A stretch of 64,000 nt of DNA from Planctomycetota bacterium. Its GTDB lineage: Bacteria > Planctomycetota > UBA1135 > UBA2386. A program made the position numbers and the translations under genes. The stretch lies in the NCBI GenBank assembly GCA_020638695.1, contig JACKIB010000009.1, positions 124,001-188,000 on the forward strand, written 5' to 3'. This document shows, piece after piece, positions 9,235-17,362 of this stretch. How positions within the stretch are numbered: position 1 is the stretch's first letter; each line of letters starts with the position of its first letter. Under the pieces are notes generated by a model. That model made no database searches, was not told where the DNA came from, and worked only from the letters and a program-made list of their open reading frames with translations.

Positions 9235-10389
9235 GTGGACCCCCAGCCCACCAAGGAACAGCTGAAGCGCATGAGCCTCGGCGACCACCTCGACGAGCTG
9301 CGGCGCCGGCTGTTGTGGTGCGCGGGCACGCTGTTCGTCTGCGTCGGCGTGCTGATGGCGTTCAAGGACCGGGTCACGCGCATCTACATCGAGCCGTACG
9401 CGCTGATGTGGAACCGCGCCTACGCCGATTTCTGCGAGGAGATCGAGGCCAAGCACGCCGCGGCGCCCGGGCCCCAGGATCCGGAGGCCCGCCTGAAGGC
9501 CTCCGAGTTCCTCGAGCCGAAGACGGTGGCGGCGATCCTCGCCGGAGGCTATCCGAACCCGCAGGCGATTCGCGACGTGGCGGGGTTCCCGCGGCCCTAC
9601 CCGCAGAAGGGGAGTGCCGAGTGGGAGGCGTTCGTCGCCGAGTTCACCCGCTACGCTGAAAGTGTGCGGCTGCAACGCGACGGCGTCGTGCGGGTGCTGT
9701 GGCACCGCGAACGGCGCGAAGCGATCCTGGCCCATCGCTACCCGTACGACGAGCTGATCTTCTCGCAGGGCGGCTTCCTGTTGAAGCGCAACCTGATCGC
9801 CGCGAGCGGTCTCGAGGACTTCTGGACCTTCATGGCGGCGGCGCTGCTGTTCGCCTGCATCGTCGCTTCGCCGGTGTTGCTGTGGCACATCTGGGCGTTC
9901 ATCGCGGCCGGTCTCTACAGCCACGAGCGGGCGGTGGTGTACCGCACGGTGCCGTTTGCCATCCTGTTGCTGATCGGCGGGGTGGCGTTCGGTTACTTCG
10001 TGATGGTGCCCTACGGGCTGTACTTCCTGACCCGCCTGATGGAGTGGACCGAGATCGCACCGATGTTCACGGTCGCGCTCTACTTCAAGTTCTTCCTGAC
10101 CCTGACGGTGGCGCTCGGTTTGGTGTTCCAGCTGCCGCTGTTGATGCTGGCCCTGCAGAAGGTCGGCATCCTGTCGCTGCGCACCGTGATCACGCACTGG
10201 CGCTGGATCGTGCTGGCGATCTTCTTCGTCTCCGCGGTGCTGACGCCGCCCGACCCGGTGACCCAGATGCTGATGGCGCTGCCGATGCTGGTGCTGTTCA
10301 GCCTCGGGTTGTTGCTGATGTGGCAGGCGGAACGGCGGAAGAAGCGGGCCGCGGGCGCAGTGCCTGCGGTGCAGCAGTCGGGGGCATGA
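9235..10389 (+). CDS. tatC: Twin-arginine translocase subunit TatC with an enlarged first periplasmic loop
   Basis: Core receptor of the Tat pathway, which exports folded proteins across the inner membrane. The signature MSLGDHLDELRRRL starts at residue 13, six hydrophobic segments follow, and the conserved FGYFVMVPYGLYFL and SAVLTPPDPVTQMLMALPM motifs are present. The product is 384 residues, well over the usual ~250, because about 150 charged residues (roughly 45-195) are inserted between transmembrane helices 1 and 2, in the periplasmic loop that normally has about 50. GTG 9235 is the likely start; ATG 9271 is an alternative. TAGAGT eight bases upstream of GTG suggests a leaderless or nearly leaderless transcript. 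No tatA or tatB is nearby. Confidence 0.93.
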   Translation: MDPQPTKEQLKRMSLGDHLDELRRRLLWCAGTLFVCVGVLMAFKDRVTRIYIEPYALMWNRAYADFCEEIEAKHAAAPGPQDPEARLKASEFLEPKTVAAILAGGYPNPQAIRDVAGFPRPYPQKGSAEWEAFVAEFTRYAESVRLQRDGVVRVLWHRERREAILAHRYPYDELIFSQGGFLLKRNLIAASGLEDFWTFMAAALLFACIVASPVLLWHIWAFIAAGLYSHERAVVYRTVPFAILLLIGGVAFGYFVMVPYGLYFLTRLMEWTEIAPMFTVALYFKFFLTLTVALGLVFQLPLLMLALQKVGILSLRTVITHWRWIVLAIFFVSAVLTPPDPVTQMLMALPMLVLFSLGLLLMWQAERRKKRAAGAVPAVQQSGA

Positions 10390-10492
10390 CGGGTCGGGTG
10401 TGGCGCGGCCGCGGCCGCCCGACGTCACGTCTCCCACGGCGGAACCTCGATCCGATGGGACCGGGAACGCGTCGGCGCGCGAGACCCTGCGC

Positions 10493-11161
10493 TCAGGCTT
10501 TCGCCGATTCCTTCTCGGTCTGCTGCTCGGTCGGCGCCTTTCCTTCGCCGCCCTGTGGGCTGACCTTGGGCTGCCTGCCGGCGCACGGATCGGTGAGCAT
10601 GTCGATCGAGCCCTTGAAGCGGGCGCCGTCCGACAGCACCACCTTCGGGGCGATCAGGTCGCCCTCGACCAGGCCACCGGGCTGCACCTCGATGCGTTGC
10701 TCGGCCATGACGTTGCCGACCACGCTGCCGTAGATCACCACGGTCGCGGCGGTCACTTCACCGAGCACTTGGCCGTGTTCGTCGATGGTCAACGCGTGGC
10801 CGCGCAGATCCACCGAACCCTCGACGGTGCCGTTGATCGTGAGATCTTCGTCGCCGGTGAGTTCGCCCTGGATGCGGACCGAGCGCCCCACGTTGGCGCG
10901 CGTGGCGGTGGCCTTGGCGGGCGGCTGCGCCTCCGGATCCGCGTACGGAACCCGGTTTGCGTTCGCGGTCGTGCCGTGGTCCGAGGTCTGCGTCGAGTCT
11001 TCCGAGAAGTCGCTCACCATTTCCAAGTCCGCCAAGTCGTCGACATCGTGCATCGAGTCCGCTTCCGCTTCGGATTGCTTCTGCATCTCGGTTTCTGGTT
11101 CTTCGGCCGGCGACCGAAGCGGTCTCTGGCGGTCCTTCTTCTGGTTCTTGCGCCCTAGCAT
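10493..11161 (-). CDS. Bactofilin (polymer-forming cytoskeletal protein)
   Basis: A 222-residue bactofilin. The N-terminal ~90 residues are charged and low-complexity; the core from about residue 92 (VGRSVRIQGELTGDEDLTIN, GTVEGSVDLRGHALTIDEHG, VLGEVTAATVVIYGSVVGNV, EVQPGGLVEGDLIAPKVVLS, GARFKGSIDM) shows the regular glycine-spaced beta-strand repeat of the right-handed beta-helix that polymerises into filaments without nucleotide. A proline- and glutamate-rich tail follows. Such proteins organise cell-envelope enzymes and cell shape. The ATG at 11161 begins the basic stretch MLGRKNQKKDRQR, which could bind membrane. It is transcribed convergently with tatC and divergently from cinA. Confidence 0.9.
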   Translation of the reverse strand: MLGRKNQKKDRQRPLRSPAEEPETEMQKQSEAEADSMHDVDDLADLEMVSDFSEDSTQTSDHGTTANANRVPYADPEAQPPAKATATRANVGRSVRIQGELTGDEDLTINGTVEGSVDLRGHALTIDEHGQVLGEVTAATVVIYGSVVGNVMAEQRIEVQPGGLVEGDLIAPKVVLSDGARFKGSIDMLTDPCAGRQPKVSPQGGEGKAPTEQQTEKESAKA

Positions 11162-11342
11162 CGGTGGTCCTCGGTCTTGCCGTGCAGCTGATTCGCTCAG
11201 CGGTTCGTCGGTCGGGATCGGGCGGAGACTGAGGCCGTTCTGCACAGCCCCGTCGCCAAGGCCGGGTCGGCGTGGTCGCGCAGCGCGGGGCGGACGTCGC
11301 GCCGGCCCTGGATACCCTGGTATCCTGCCGCCCGCGAACGCC

Positions 11343-12614
11343 ATGGACGATCCGACGACGGCGCAGGCGGGGACTCCCCCGAGGGCTGAGGTGGTTGCCA
11401 TCGGCGACGAGCTGGTGACCGGGCAGTGTGTCGACACCAACTCCGCATGGTTGGCCGGGGCACTGGGCGCCGCCGGGTGCGCGGTGGGGAGGGTGACCGT
11501 GATCGGCGACGGGCAGGCCGACGTGGTCGACGCGCTGCGCGCTGCGTGCCTGCGCAGCCGCGTTGTGGTCACCACCGGTGGGCTGGGGCCGACCGTCGAC
11601 GACCGCACCCGCGCGGCCTGCGCCGAGCTCGCGGGAGTCCGGTCGTACTTCGACGAAGCGGCGTGGCGGGACATCGAAGCGTTGTTCCGCGCCATGGGGC
11701 GGCCGGACCCCAGCAAGATCGCACCGTCGAACCGACTCCAGGCGGAGTTTCCCGTCGGCTCCCGAGTGCTGCCGAACCGCTGCGGGACGGCTCCGGGGTT
11801 CGCGCTCGAGGTCGGCAACGCGACCCTGTTCGCGCTGCCGGGCGTGCCGCATGAGATGCGCGCGATGTGGCAGGAGCAGGTCGTGCCCCACCTCGCCACG
11901 CTCGCCGGTGGGGCCCTGCACAGTCGCTTGCTGCACGTGATCGGTTGCACCGAGGCGCAGCTCGGCGAGCGGATCGGTGATTTCATGGCGGAAGGTGCGG
12001 CGACCCGGGTCGGCATCACCGCCAGCCAAGGGCAGCTGACGATCCGCGTCCTGGGGTTCGACGCGGCGCAGGTCGACGCGATCGCCGGCACTCTCCGTCA
12101 CGAAGTCGGCGCGCTGTTGGTGTACGAGGGGCACCACTCGCTGGCTGACGAGCTGGTGCAGCGGCTGCGCGCGCGGGGCGTGTCGCTCGCGACCGCCGAG
12201 TCGTGTACCGGCGGATTGCTGGGTGGGGCGATCACTGCCTGCCCCGGCGCCTCCGAGGTGTTCCTCGGCGGATTCGTCACCTACAGTGACGCGGCGAAGG
12301 CCCGCGACCTGGGGGTCGATCCGGAGCTCATCGCCGAGTACGGCGCCGTGTCCGAACCGGTCGCCGCCGCGATGGCGCAGGGTGTGGCGGAGCGGACCGG
12401 CGCCCGCATCGGTGTTTCGATCACCGGGGTCGCCGGACCTACGGGGGGGACTCCGGCCAAGCCGGTCGGAACGGTGTGTTTTGGCCTGTCCGTCGACGGC
12501 GCCATCAGCTCGACTGAGCGCCGGTTCGGGGCCCTCGGGCGCGAGCTGGTGCGGCAGCGCTCGGTGCGCGAAGCCCTGCTCCAGGTGGTCCGAAGTCTGC
12601 GCGGAATCGACTAG
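11343..12614 (+). CDS. cinA: CinA: nicotinamide-nucleotide amidohydrolase / competence-damage protein
   Basis: Full-length two-domain CinA of 423 residues. The N-terminal MoCF/MPT-binding domain (about residues 14-175) holds EVVAIGDELVTGQ, TTGGLGPTVDD and ALPGVPHEM; this domain acts as an ADP-ribose or NAD pyrophosphatase in studied homologues. The C-terminal domain (about 265-420) has TAESCTGGLLGGAIT, the catalytic serine motif of nicotinamide mononucleotide deamidase, plus GVAGPTGGTPAKPVGTV. The pair recycles pyridine nucleotides. ATG 11343 lies 17 bases after TATCCT, a possible -10 box, in a small inverted repeat (GATACC/GGTATC). No Shine-Dalgarno is obvious. Confidence 0.93.
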   Translation: MDDPTTAQAGTPPRAEVVAIGDELVTGQCVDTNSAWLAGALGAAGCAVGRVTVIGDGQADVVDALRAACLRSRVVVTTGGLGPTVDDRTRAACAELAGVRSYFDEAAWRDIEALFRAMGRPDPSKIAPSNRLQAEFPVGSRVLPNRCGTAPGFALEVGNATLFALPGVPHEMRAMWQEQVVPHLATLAGGALHSRLLHVIGCTEAQLGERIGDFMAEGAATRVGITASQGQLTIRVLGFDAAQVDAIAGTLRHEVGALLVYEGHHSLADELVQRLRARGVSLATAESCTGGLLGGAITACPGASEVFLGGFVTYSDAAKARDLGVDPELIAEYGAVSEPVAAAMAQGVAERTGARIGVSITGVAGPTGGTPAKPVGTVCFGLSVDGAISSTERRFGALGRELVRQRSVREALLQVVRSLRGID

Positions 12615-12630
12615 CGAGGCGCCGGTGGTC

Positions 12631-12639
12631 TGCTAGACT
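12631..12639 (+). promoter_or_regulatory. Possible extended -10 promoter for the tRNA-Gln pair
   Basis: TGCTAGACT gives an extended -10 (TG-N-TAGACT) ending 17 bases before the first tRNA, so transcription would start about ten bases before it. No clear -35 box. Confidence 0.35.
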
Positions 12640-12656
12640 CCGCCCCCCAACTACCT

Positions 12657-12731
12657 TTCCTCGTGGTGTAATCGGTAGCACAGCAGATTCTGGTTCTGCT
12701 AGTCAAGGTTCGAGTCCTTGCGAGGAAACCA
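12657..12731 (+). tRNA. tRNA-Gln (anticodon CTG)
   Basis: A 75-base cloverleaf including an encoded CCA. The acceptor stem TTCCTCG pairs with CGAGGAA, the anticodon stem GCAGA/TCTGC encloses loop TTCTGGT with anticodon CTG (reads CAG), and the T arm is CAAGG-TTCGAGT-CCTTG. Confidence 0.95.
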
Positions 12732-12734
12732 CAC

Positions 12735-12808
12735 TTCCGCGTGGTGTAACGGTAGCACTAGAGTTTTTGGTACTCTCAGTCGAGGTTCGAATCCTCGCGC
12801 GGAAACCA
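12735..12808 (+). tRNA. tRNA-Gln (anticodon TTG)
   Basis: A 74-base cloverleaf including an encoded CCA, three bases after the previous tRNA. Acceptor TTCCGCG/CGCGGAA, anticodon stem AGAGT/ACTCT with loop TTTTGGT and anticodon TTG (reads CAA), T arm CGAGG-TTCGAAT-CCTCG. The two tRNAs are clearly homologous, so they probably arose by tandem duplication and together decode both glutamine codons. Confidence 0.95.
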
Positions 12809-12842
12809 CTCGGTTGGGCGGATCGCGTTGCGACGTGCCGTG

Positions 12843-13394
12843 TCAGCGGCCCTGCGCCGCGAGGAAGCGATCGAGCAGCGCCAAGCCGGCGATCGATTGG
12901 CCGTCGAGCAGCGTCTGCTCGAACAGCACCTGGCGCGCCTGTGCCAGCGGCATGGCGTGCACCGTGATCTGTTCGCTGGGCTCGTGTTCGGTGTGCGTCC
13001 AGGTGAGGTCGCGCGCCAGGAAGAACCAGTCGATCTCGTTCGACACGCCCTTGTAGGGCGCGAAGCGTCCGAGCAGTTGCCAGTCGCGGGCCACCAGCCC
13101 GGCTTCCTCGGCGAGCTCCCGCTTGGCGACTTCGAGCGGGTCTTCGCCCGGCTGCATACCGCCGATCGGAAACTCGAACAGGTGCGTGTCGAGCAGATAC
13201 CGGTAGACCTCGACCAGCACCGTGCTGCCGTCGTCGAACAGTGGGATGATCCCACAGGCGCCGGGCATGTCGACGTGGAAGTACTCGCCCACGCTGCCGT
13301 CGTTGAGCCGGAACTCGTCGCGGCAGTAGCGGTGCCAGTGGTTCGCCACCAGGACCTCGGTCGACACGAACAGCGGCGAATTCGGTGAGGGCAT
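12843..13394 (-). CDS. Nudix hydrolase, ADP-ribose pyrophosphatase-like
   Basis: A 183-residue protein with a complete Nudix box (GX5EX7REUXEEXGU) at residues 78-100, beginning GGMQPGEDP and containing RELAEEAGL. The preceding VEVYRYLLDTHLFEFPIGGM and the following GVSNEIDWFFLARDL match the ADP-ribose/NDP-sugar pyrophosphatase branch, which clears nucleotide-sugar or ADP-ribose metabolites in the cytoplasm. The ATG overlaps the stop codon of lhr by one base (TGATG), so translation is probably coupled. The substrate cannot be fixed from sequence alone. Confidence 0.88.
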   Translation of the reverse strand: MPSPNSPLFVSTEVLVANHWHRYCRDEFRLNDGSVGEYFHVDMPGACGIIPLFDDGSTVLVEVYRYLLDTHLFEFPIGGMQPGEDPLEVAKRELAEEAGLVARDWQLLGRFAPYKGVSNEIDWFFLARDLTWTHTEHEPSEQITVHAMPLAQARQVLFEQTLLDGQSIAGLALLDRFLAAQGR

Positions 13395-16300
13395 CAGACG
13401 ACGTCGACGAACGCGTGGGTGTGCGGGGCGATCCGCGGATCCGGAGTGAGGATGCCGGCGAGATTGAGCGGATCGGCGGCGGCGACCCGGAGCGGGGTGG
13501 CGTCTCCGCGGCGCACCTTGCGCAACAGGGCGACTGCCTCGTCGAGTGCGAACTGCTCGCCGTCGCAGCCGGCTACGAAACGGCCACCGCGCACCTCGCC
13601 GCGCAGCTCCAAGCGCCGGTAGGCGCGCACCAGGTCGCGCCACGGTGTCTTGATCCGCTCGCGCTGCAGGACGCGACGCACCACCACGCCGAAGCGGCGC
13701 AGGTACAGGCGGGCGACGAACTCGACCAGGTCGGCCGCAGGTGACGCGAGGTCCGCGGACGCGCGGCGGAAGGTGGTCCAGCGGCCGACCGCCAGCACCG
13801 GCGCTTGGCGGCGAGCCGGGGCGCGGAAGAACTGCCGCAGCGCCGCGAACGAGTCGCACTGGATCAGGCCGTGCCCGATCAGCTCGCACAGCCCCTGCTC
13901 GAAGTAGCTCGGCAGCAGCCCGCTCGCCTTCGACAGCTCCTGAGGGAAGGTGGCGCCGCGCGCGGTCAACAGCTCGAGCAGCGTCGCCGCGGGACCCGAC
14001 AGCTGCGGCACCTCGGCGGGTCCGGCGAGCGCCAGGAACTCCGACAGCTCGCTGCGCGGCACCAGGCACAGCGGGGTGCTGCGCGCGGGCGCGGCCCCTT
14101 GACCCCATAGACGACCCCACACCACCTCGCCGCCCAGCGTGAGCTGGTCGAGCATCGCCTGGCGGTAGTCGGTGACTCGGGCGTTCAGGATCCGGCTCTC
14201 CCATGCACTGGCCGGCAGCTCGAAGCCCGCCAGCTGTCCGATCACCTGCAGCGTGCCGTGCGGACCCTCGAGTCGGTGTCGCGCGTCGACGTGCTGCCAG
14301 CAGGCGAGGAACCGCAGGTAGCAGGCGACGGTCACCGGCTCGATCTCGGCGCGCAGGCGTTCGACCGTGTAGCGGTGGATGCGCGCCAGCAGGCGGCGGT
14401 CGCAGAATGCCTGGGTCCCGCCGATGCGCACCCGCAGGACGTGGCCCTTCGACTCCAGCGTCACCATGAGCGGGTCGTCGGACACCACCGGGCCGAGGGC
14501 CTCCATCCGGCCCCGCAACACCACTTCGGGATCGCGGCTCGCTTCGACCGCGAACCATCGGTCCCCGTCGCGCACCACTCGCCGGGCCGCGGCGAGTTCA
14601 TCCAGCCAGCGCGACCAGCCGCTCGCCGCAGCTTCGTCGTCGGCGACGAACCCCATCCACAGCAGCGCCTCGTGCACCTCTTCGGCGTCCTGTGGGTCGG
14701 GCCACGCTTCGGCCCGCACCCGCGCGACTGCCGCGTCGTCGAGTGCGCCGAGTTCGTCCTGCGTGCGCACGTCGGCGCCGCGCCGGCGCAGTACCGCTTG
14801 GGTGCGACGTTCCTCGAGCGGTGCGTCGTCGAGGAACGCGAACGGCATCGCATTCAGGATTCCCTGGCACATCGGCGACGGCTCCGGCGTGTCGACCGCG
14901 ACCCTGGCGATGCTGCCGTCGCGCAGCCCGTGCAGCAGGGCCAGGAACCCGTCGATGTCCATCGCTTCGTGGAGGCAGTCGCCGATCGTCTGCCGCACCA
15001 GTGGGTGTTCCATCGGCACCGGCAGGTCGCCCGGCGGCAGCGTCTCGCCGCACGCCACGACTTGCGGGAATGCCGCGGCCAGTGCGTCGTCGGCCCGCAT
15101 CCGCAAGAGCGGCGACGGCACGCGCCGGCCGCCCTGGCTGCGCGGCACCACCAGCGAACGGGTCACGTTCCATCGCCACCGGGTCTGGAACATCGGCGCC
15201 GGGAGCAGCGCCTGCACCAAGAGGTCGCGGGCCGTGTCGGGGCGCAGGTAGTCGAATACCTCGGCGAGCTCGAACGAGTGCATCGGACCGAGCGACAGCA
15301 CGATCGCCTCCTCGTTGGCAGCCGCCTGCAGCTCGAATCCGAAGCCGCGGCAGAACCGCTTGCGCAGCGCCAGCCCGAATGCGCGGTTGATGCGGCTGCC
15401 GAACGGCATGTGCAGCACCAGCTGCATGCCACCGGTCTCGTCGAAGAAGCGCTCCAGCACCACGCAGTCGGTGGTCGGAACCGTGCCGAGTGCGGTGCGC
15501 GTGGCCGCCAGATACTCGGCGATCGCCTCGGCTGCGGCGGGCACCAGTCCGACCTCGCCGACCAACCATGCGGGGTCCTCGCCGCGGCTGCGGATCTCGC
15601 TCACCGCGGTGGCGAGCTCGCGGCTGCGCGACGGCGCTTCGCCGATCCAGAACGGCAGGGTCGGCGGCGTACCCGCGGCGTCGGCCACCCGCACCACACC
15701 CTGGGCGACCTGCAGGATCTGCCACGAGCTGTTGCCGAGCTGGAAGATGTCGCCGGCGCTGGCCTCGATGGCGAAGTCCTCGTGCACGCTGCCCACGTGG
15801 GTGCCCTCGGGCTCGAGCACTACCTTGTAGTCTGCGGTGTCGGGGATCGCCCCGCCCGACGTCAGCGCCGGAATGCGCGCCCGCTTGGTCGCGAGCAGTC
15901 GACCGCCCACGCCGTCGACGTGCAGGAGCGCGTGGCGTCCCGCGGTGTGCAGAGCCACGGTTTCGTCGAACTCTGCGCGCTGCAGCTCGCGGTACGGCCA
16001 GGCGCGACGCAACTGCGCGAACAGCGCGTCGGCGTCCTGGGGCTCGGCGACGCAGGCGGCGACCACCTGCTGCGCGAGGATGTCGAGCGGGCGGCCGGGC
16101 TGCGGCGTGCGGTCGAGGACCCCGGTGCGGACCGCGCGCTGCAGGGCGGCGCACGCCACCAGCTCGTCGGTGGTCATCGGGAACAGCCTGCCCTTCGGCA
16201 GTCGACCCACGCCGTGGCCGGCGCGGCCGATGCGCTGCAGCAAGTTGGCGATCGAATGCGTGGCGCCCACCTGGATCACCAAGTCGACGTCACCGATATC

Positions 16301-17314
16301 GATGCCGAGCTCCAGCGACGCAGTGGCGACCAGCGCGGCCAGCTGCCCGTCCTTCAAGCGTTGCTCGGCGTCCAGCCGGCGCTCCTTCGCCAGGCTGCCG
16401 TGGTGGCTGGTGACCCGGTCGGCGCCCAGCACGTCGCTCAGGCGCGCGGCGATCCGCTCGGTGAGTTTGCGGGTGTTGGCGAACACCAGCGTGGTGCGGT
16501 GGGTCTGGATGAGTTCGACCATCCGCTGGTAGATCTCCTCCCACACTTCGTGCGAGCACACCGCACTCAGCGGCGACGGCGGGACCTCGATCGCCAGGTC
16601 GAGGGCTCGCAGGTGGCCGGCGTCCACCAGCGCACAGCTCCGGTCGACGCCGACCAGGAATCGGCCGACGTCTTCGAGCGGTCGTTGGGTGGCGGAGAGG
16701 CCGATTCGCTGTGGTTCGGTGGCGCGCGGTCCGCTGCGGCACAGTGCCGCGAGTCGTTCCAGCGACAGCGCGAGGTGGCTGCCGCGCTTGCTGCCGAGCA
16801 CGGCGTGGATCTCGTCGACGATCACGGTCTCCACCGTTTCCAGCATGCGGCGGCCGCCGGCGCTGGTCAGCAGGATGTAGAGCGACTCCGGGGTGGTCAC
16901 CAGAATGTGTGGCACCCGGCGGCTCATCGTGCTGCGCTGCTGTGCGGTGGTGTCGCCGCTGCGCACCACCACGCGCACTTCGGGGAGGCTGGAGTCGCGT
17001 TCGCGCAGCTCCTGCAGCGGGCCCTCGAGGTTCTTGCGCACGTCGTTGCCCAGCGCCTTGAGCGGCGACACGTAGAGCACCGAGGTGCGGTCGTCGGCAG
17101 CACCGCCGCGCAGCAGGGTGTCGAGTGCGTGCAGGAACGCGGCCAACGTCTTGCCGGACCCGGTCGGTGCGGCGATCAACGTGTGCGCGCCGCTGCGGAT
17201 GTGCTGCCAGCCTTCGACCTGCGGCCGGGTCGGAGTCCCGAGCCGCTCGGCGAACCAGGTGCGGACCGTCGCGCAGAACGGGTCCAGTGCGCGCGCCGCG
17301 GGATCAGTGGGCAT
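13394..17314 (-). CDS. lhr: ATP-dependent 3'-5' helicase Lhr (Lhr-core plus C-terminal extension)
   Basis: A 1306-residue superfamily 2 helicase implicated in DNA repair. Motifs in order: Q-like TRPQVEGWQHIRSG, Walker A APTGSGKT (about 49-56), YVSPLKALGNDV, VTTPESLYILLTS, Walker B VDEIHAVLGSKRG, SATQRP, TLVFANTRKLTERIAARL, VATASLELGIDIGDVDLVIQ and motif VI QRIGRAGH. The winged-helix and Lhr-specific domain follow (from about 450), and another ~450 residues form the long C-terminal region seen in bacterial Lhr proteins. It sits between a carboxypeptidase-regulatory-like gene 48 bases upstream and the overlapping Nudix gene, all on the minus strand. Confidence 0.95.
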   Translation of the reverse strand: MPTDPAARALDPFCATVRTWFAERLGTPTRPQVEGWQHIRSGAHTLIAAPTGSGKTLAAFLHALDTLLRGGAADDRTSVLYVSPLKALGNDVRKNLEGPLQELRERDSSLPEVRVVVRSGDTTAQQRSTMSRRVPHILVTTPESLYILLTSAGGRRMLETVETVIVDEIHAVLGSKRGSHLALSLERLAALCRSGPRATEPQRIGLSATQRPLEDVGRFLVGVDRSCALVDAGHLRALDLAIEVPPSPLSAVCSHEVWEEIYQRMVELIQTHRTTLVFANTRKLTERIAARLSDVLGADRVTSHHGSLAKERRLDAEQRLKDGQLAALVATASLELGIDIGDVDLVIQVGATHSIANLLQRIGRAGHGVGRLPKGRLFPMTTDELVACAALQRAVRTGVLDRTPQPGRPLDILAQQVVAACVAEPQDADALFAQLRRAWPYRELQRAEFDETVALHTAGRHALLHVDGVGGRLLATKRARIPALTSGGAIPDTADYKVVLEPEGTHVGSVHEDFAIEASAGDIFQLGNSSWQILQVAQGVVRVADAAGTPPTLPFWIGEAPSRSRELATAVSEIRSRGEDPAWLVGEVGLVPAAAEAIAEYLAATRTALGTVPTTDCVVLERFFDETGGMQLVLHMPFGSRINRAFGLALRKRFCRGFGFELQAAANEEAIVLSLGPMHSFELAEVFDYLRPDTARDLLVQALLPAPMFQTRWRWNVTRSLVVPRSQGGRRVPSPLLRMRADDALAAAFPQVVACGETLPPGDLPVPMEHPLVRQTIGDCLHEAMDIDGFLALLHGLRDGSIARVAVDTPEPSPMCQGILNAMPFAFLDDAPLEERRTQAVLRRRGADVRTQDELGALDDAAVARVRAEAWPDPQDAEEVHEALLWMGFVADDEAAASGWSRWLDELAAARRVVRDGDRWFAVEASRDPEVVLRGRMEALGPVVSDDPLMVTLESKGHVLRVRIGGTQAFCDRRLLARIHRYTVERLRAEIEPVTVACYLRFLACWQHVDARHRLEGPHGTLQVIGQLAGFELPASAWESRILNARVTDYRQAMLDQLTLGGEVVWGRLWGQGAAPARSTPLCLVPRSELSEFLALAGPAEVPQLSGPAATLLELLTARGATFPQELSKASGLLPSYFEQGLCELIGHGLIQCDSFAALRQFFRAPARRQAPVLAVGRWTTFRRASADLASPAADLVEFVARLYLRRFGVVVRRVLQRERIKTPWRDLVRAYRRLELRGEVRGGRFVAGCDGEQFALDEAVALLRKVRRGDATPLRVAAADPLNLAGILTPDPRIAPHTHAFVDVV

Positions 17315-17362
17315 CGTCTTCCGTCGTGCTGCCGCGGCAGGAGTCGTGTCGGGCCGCGTGGG

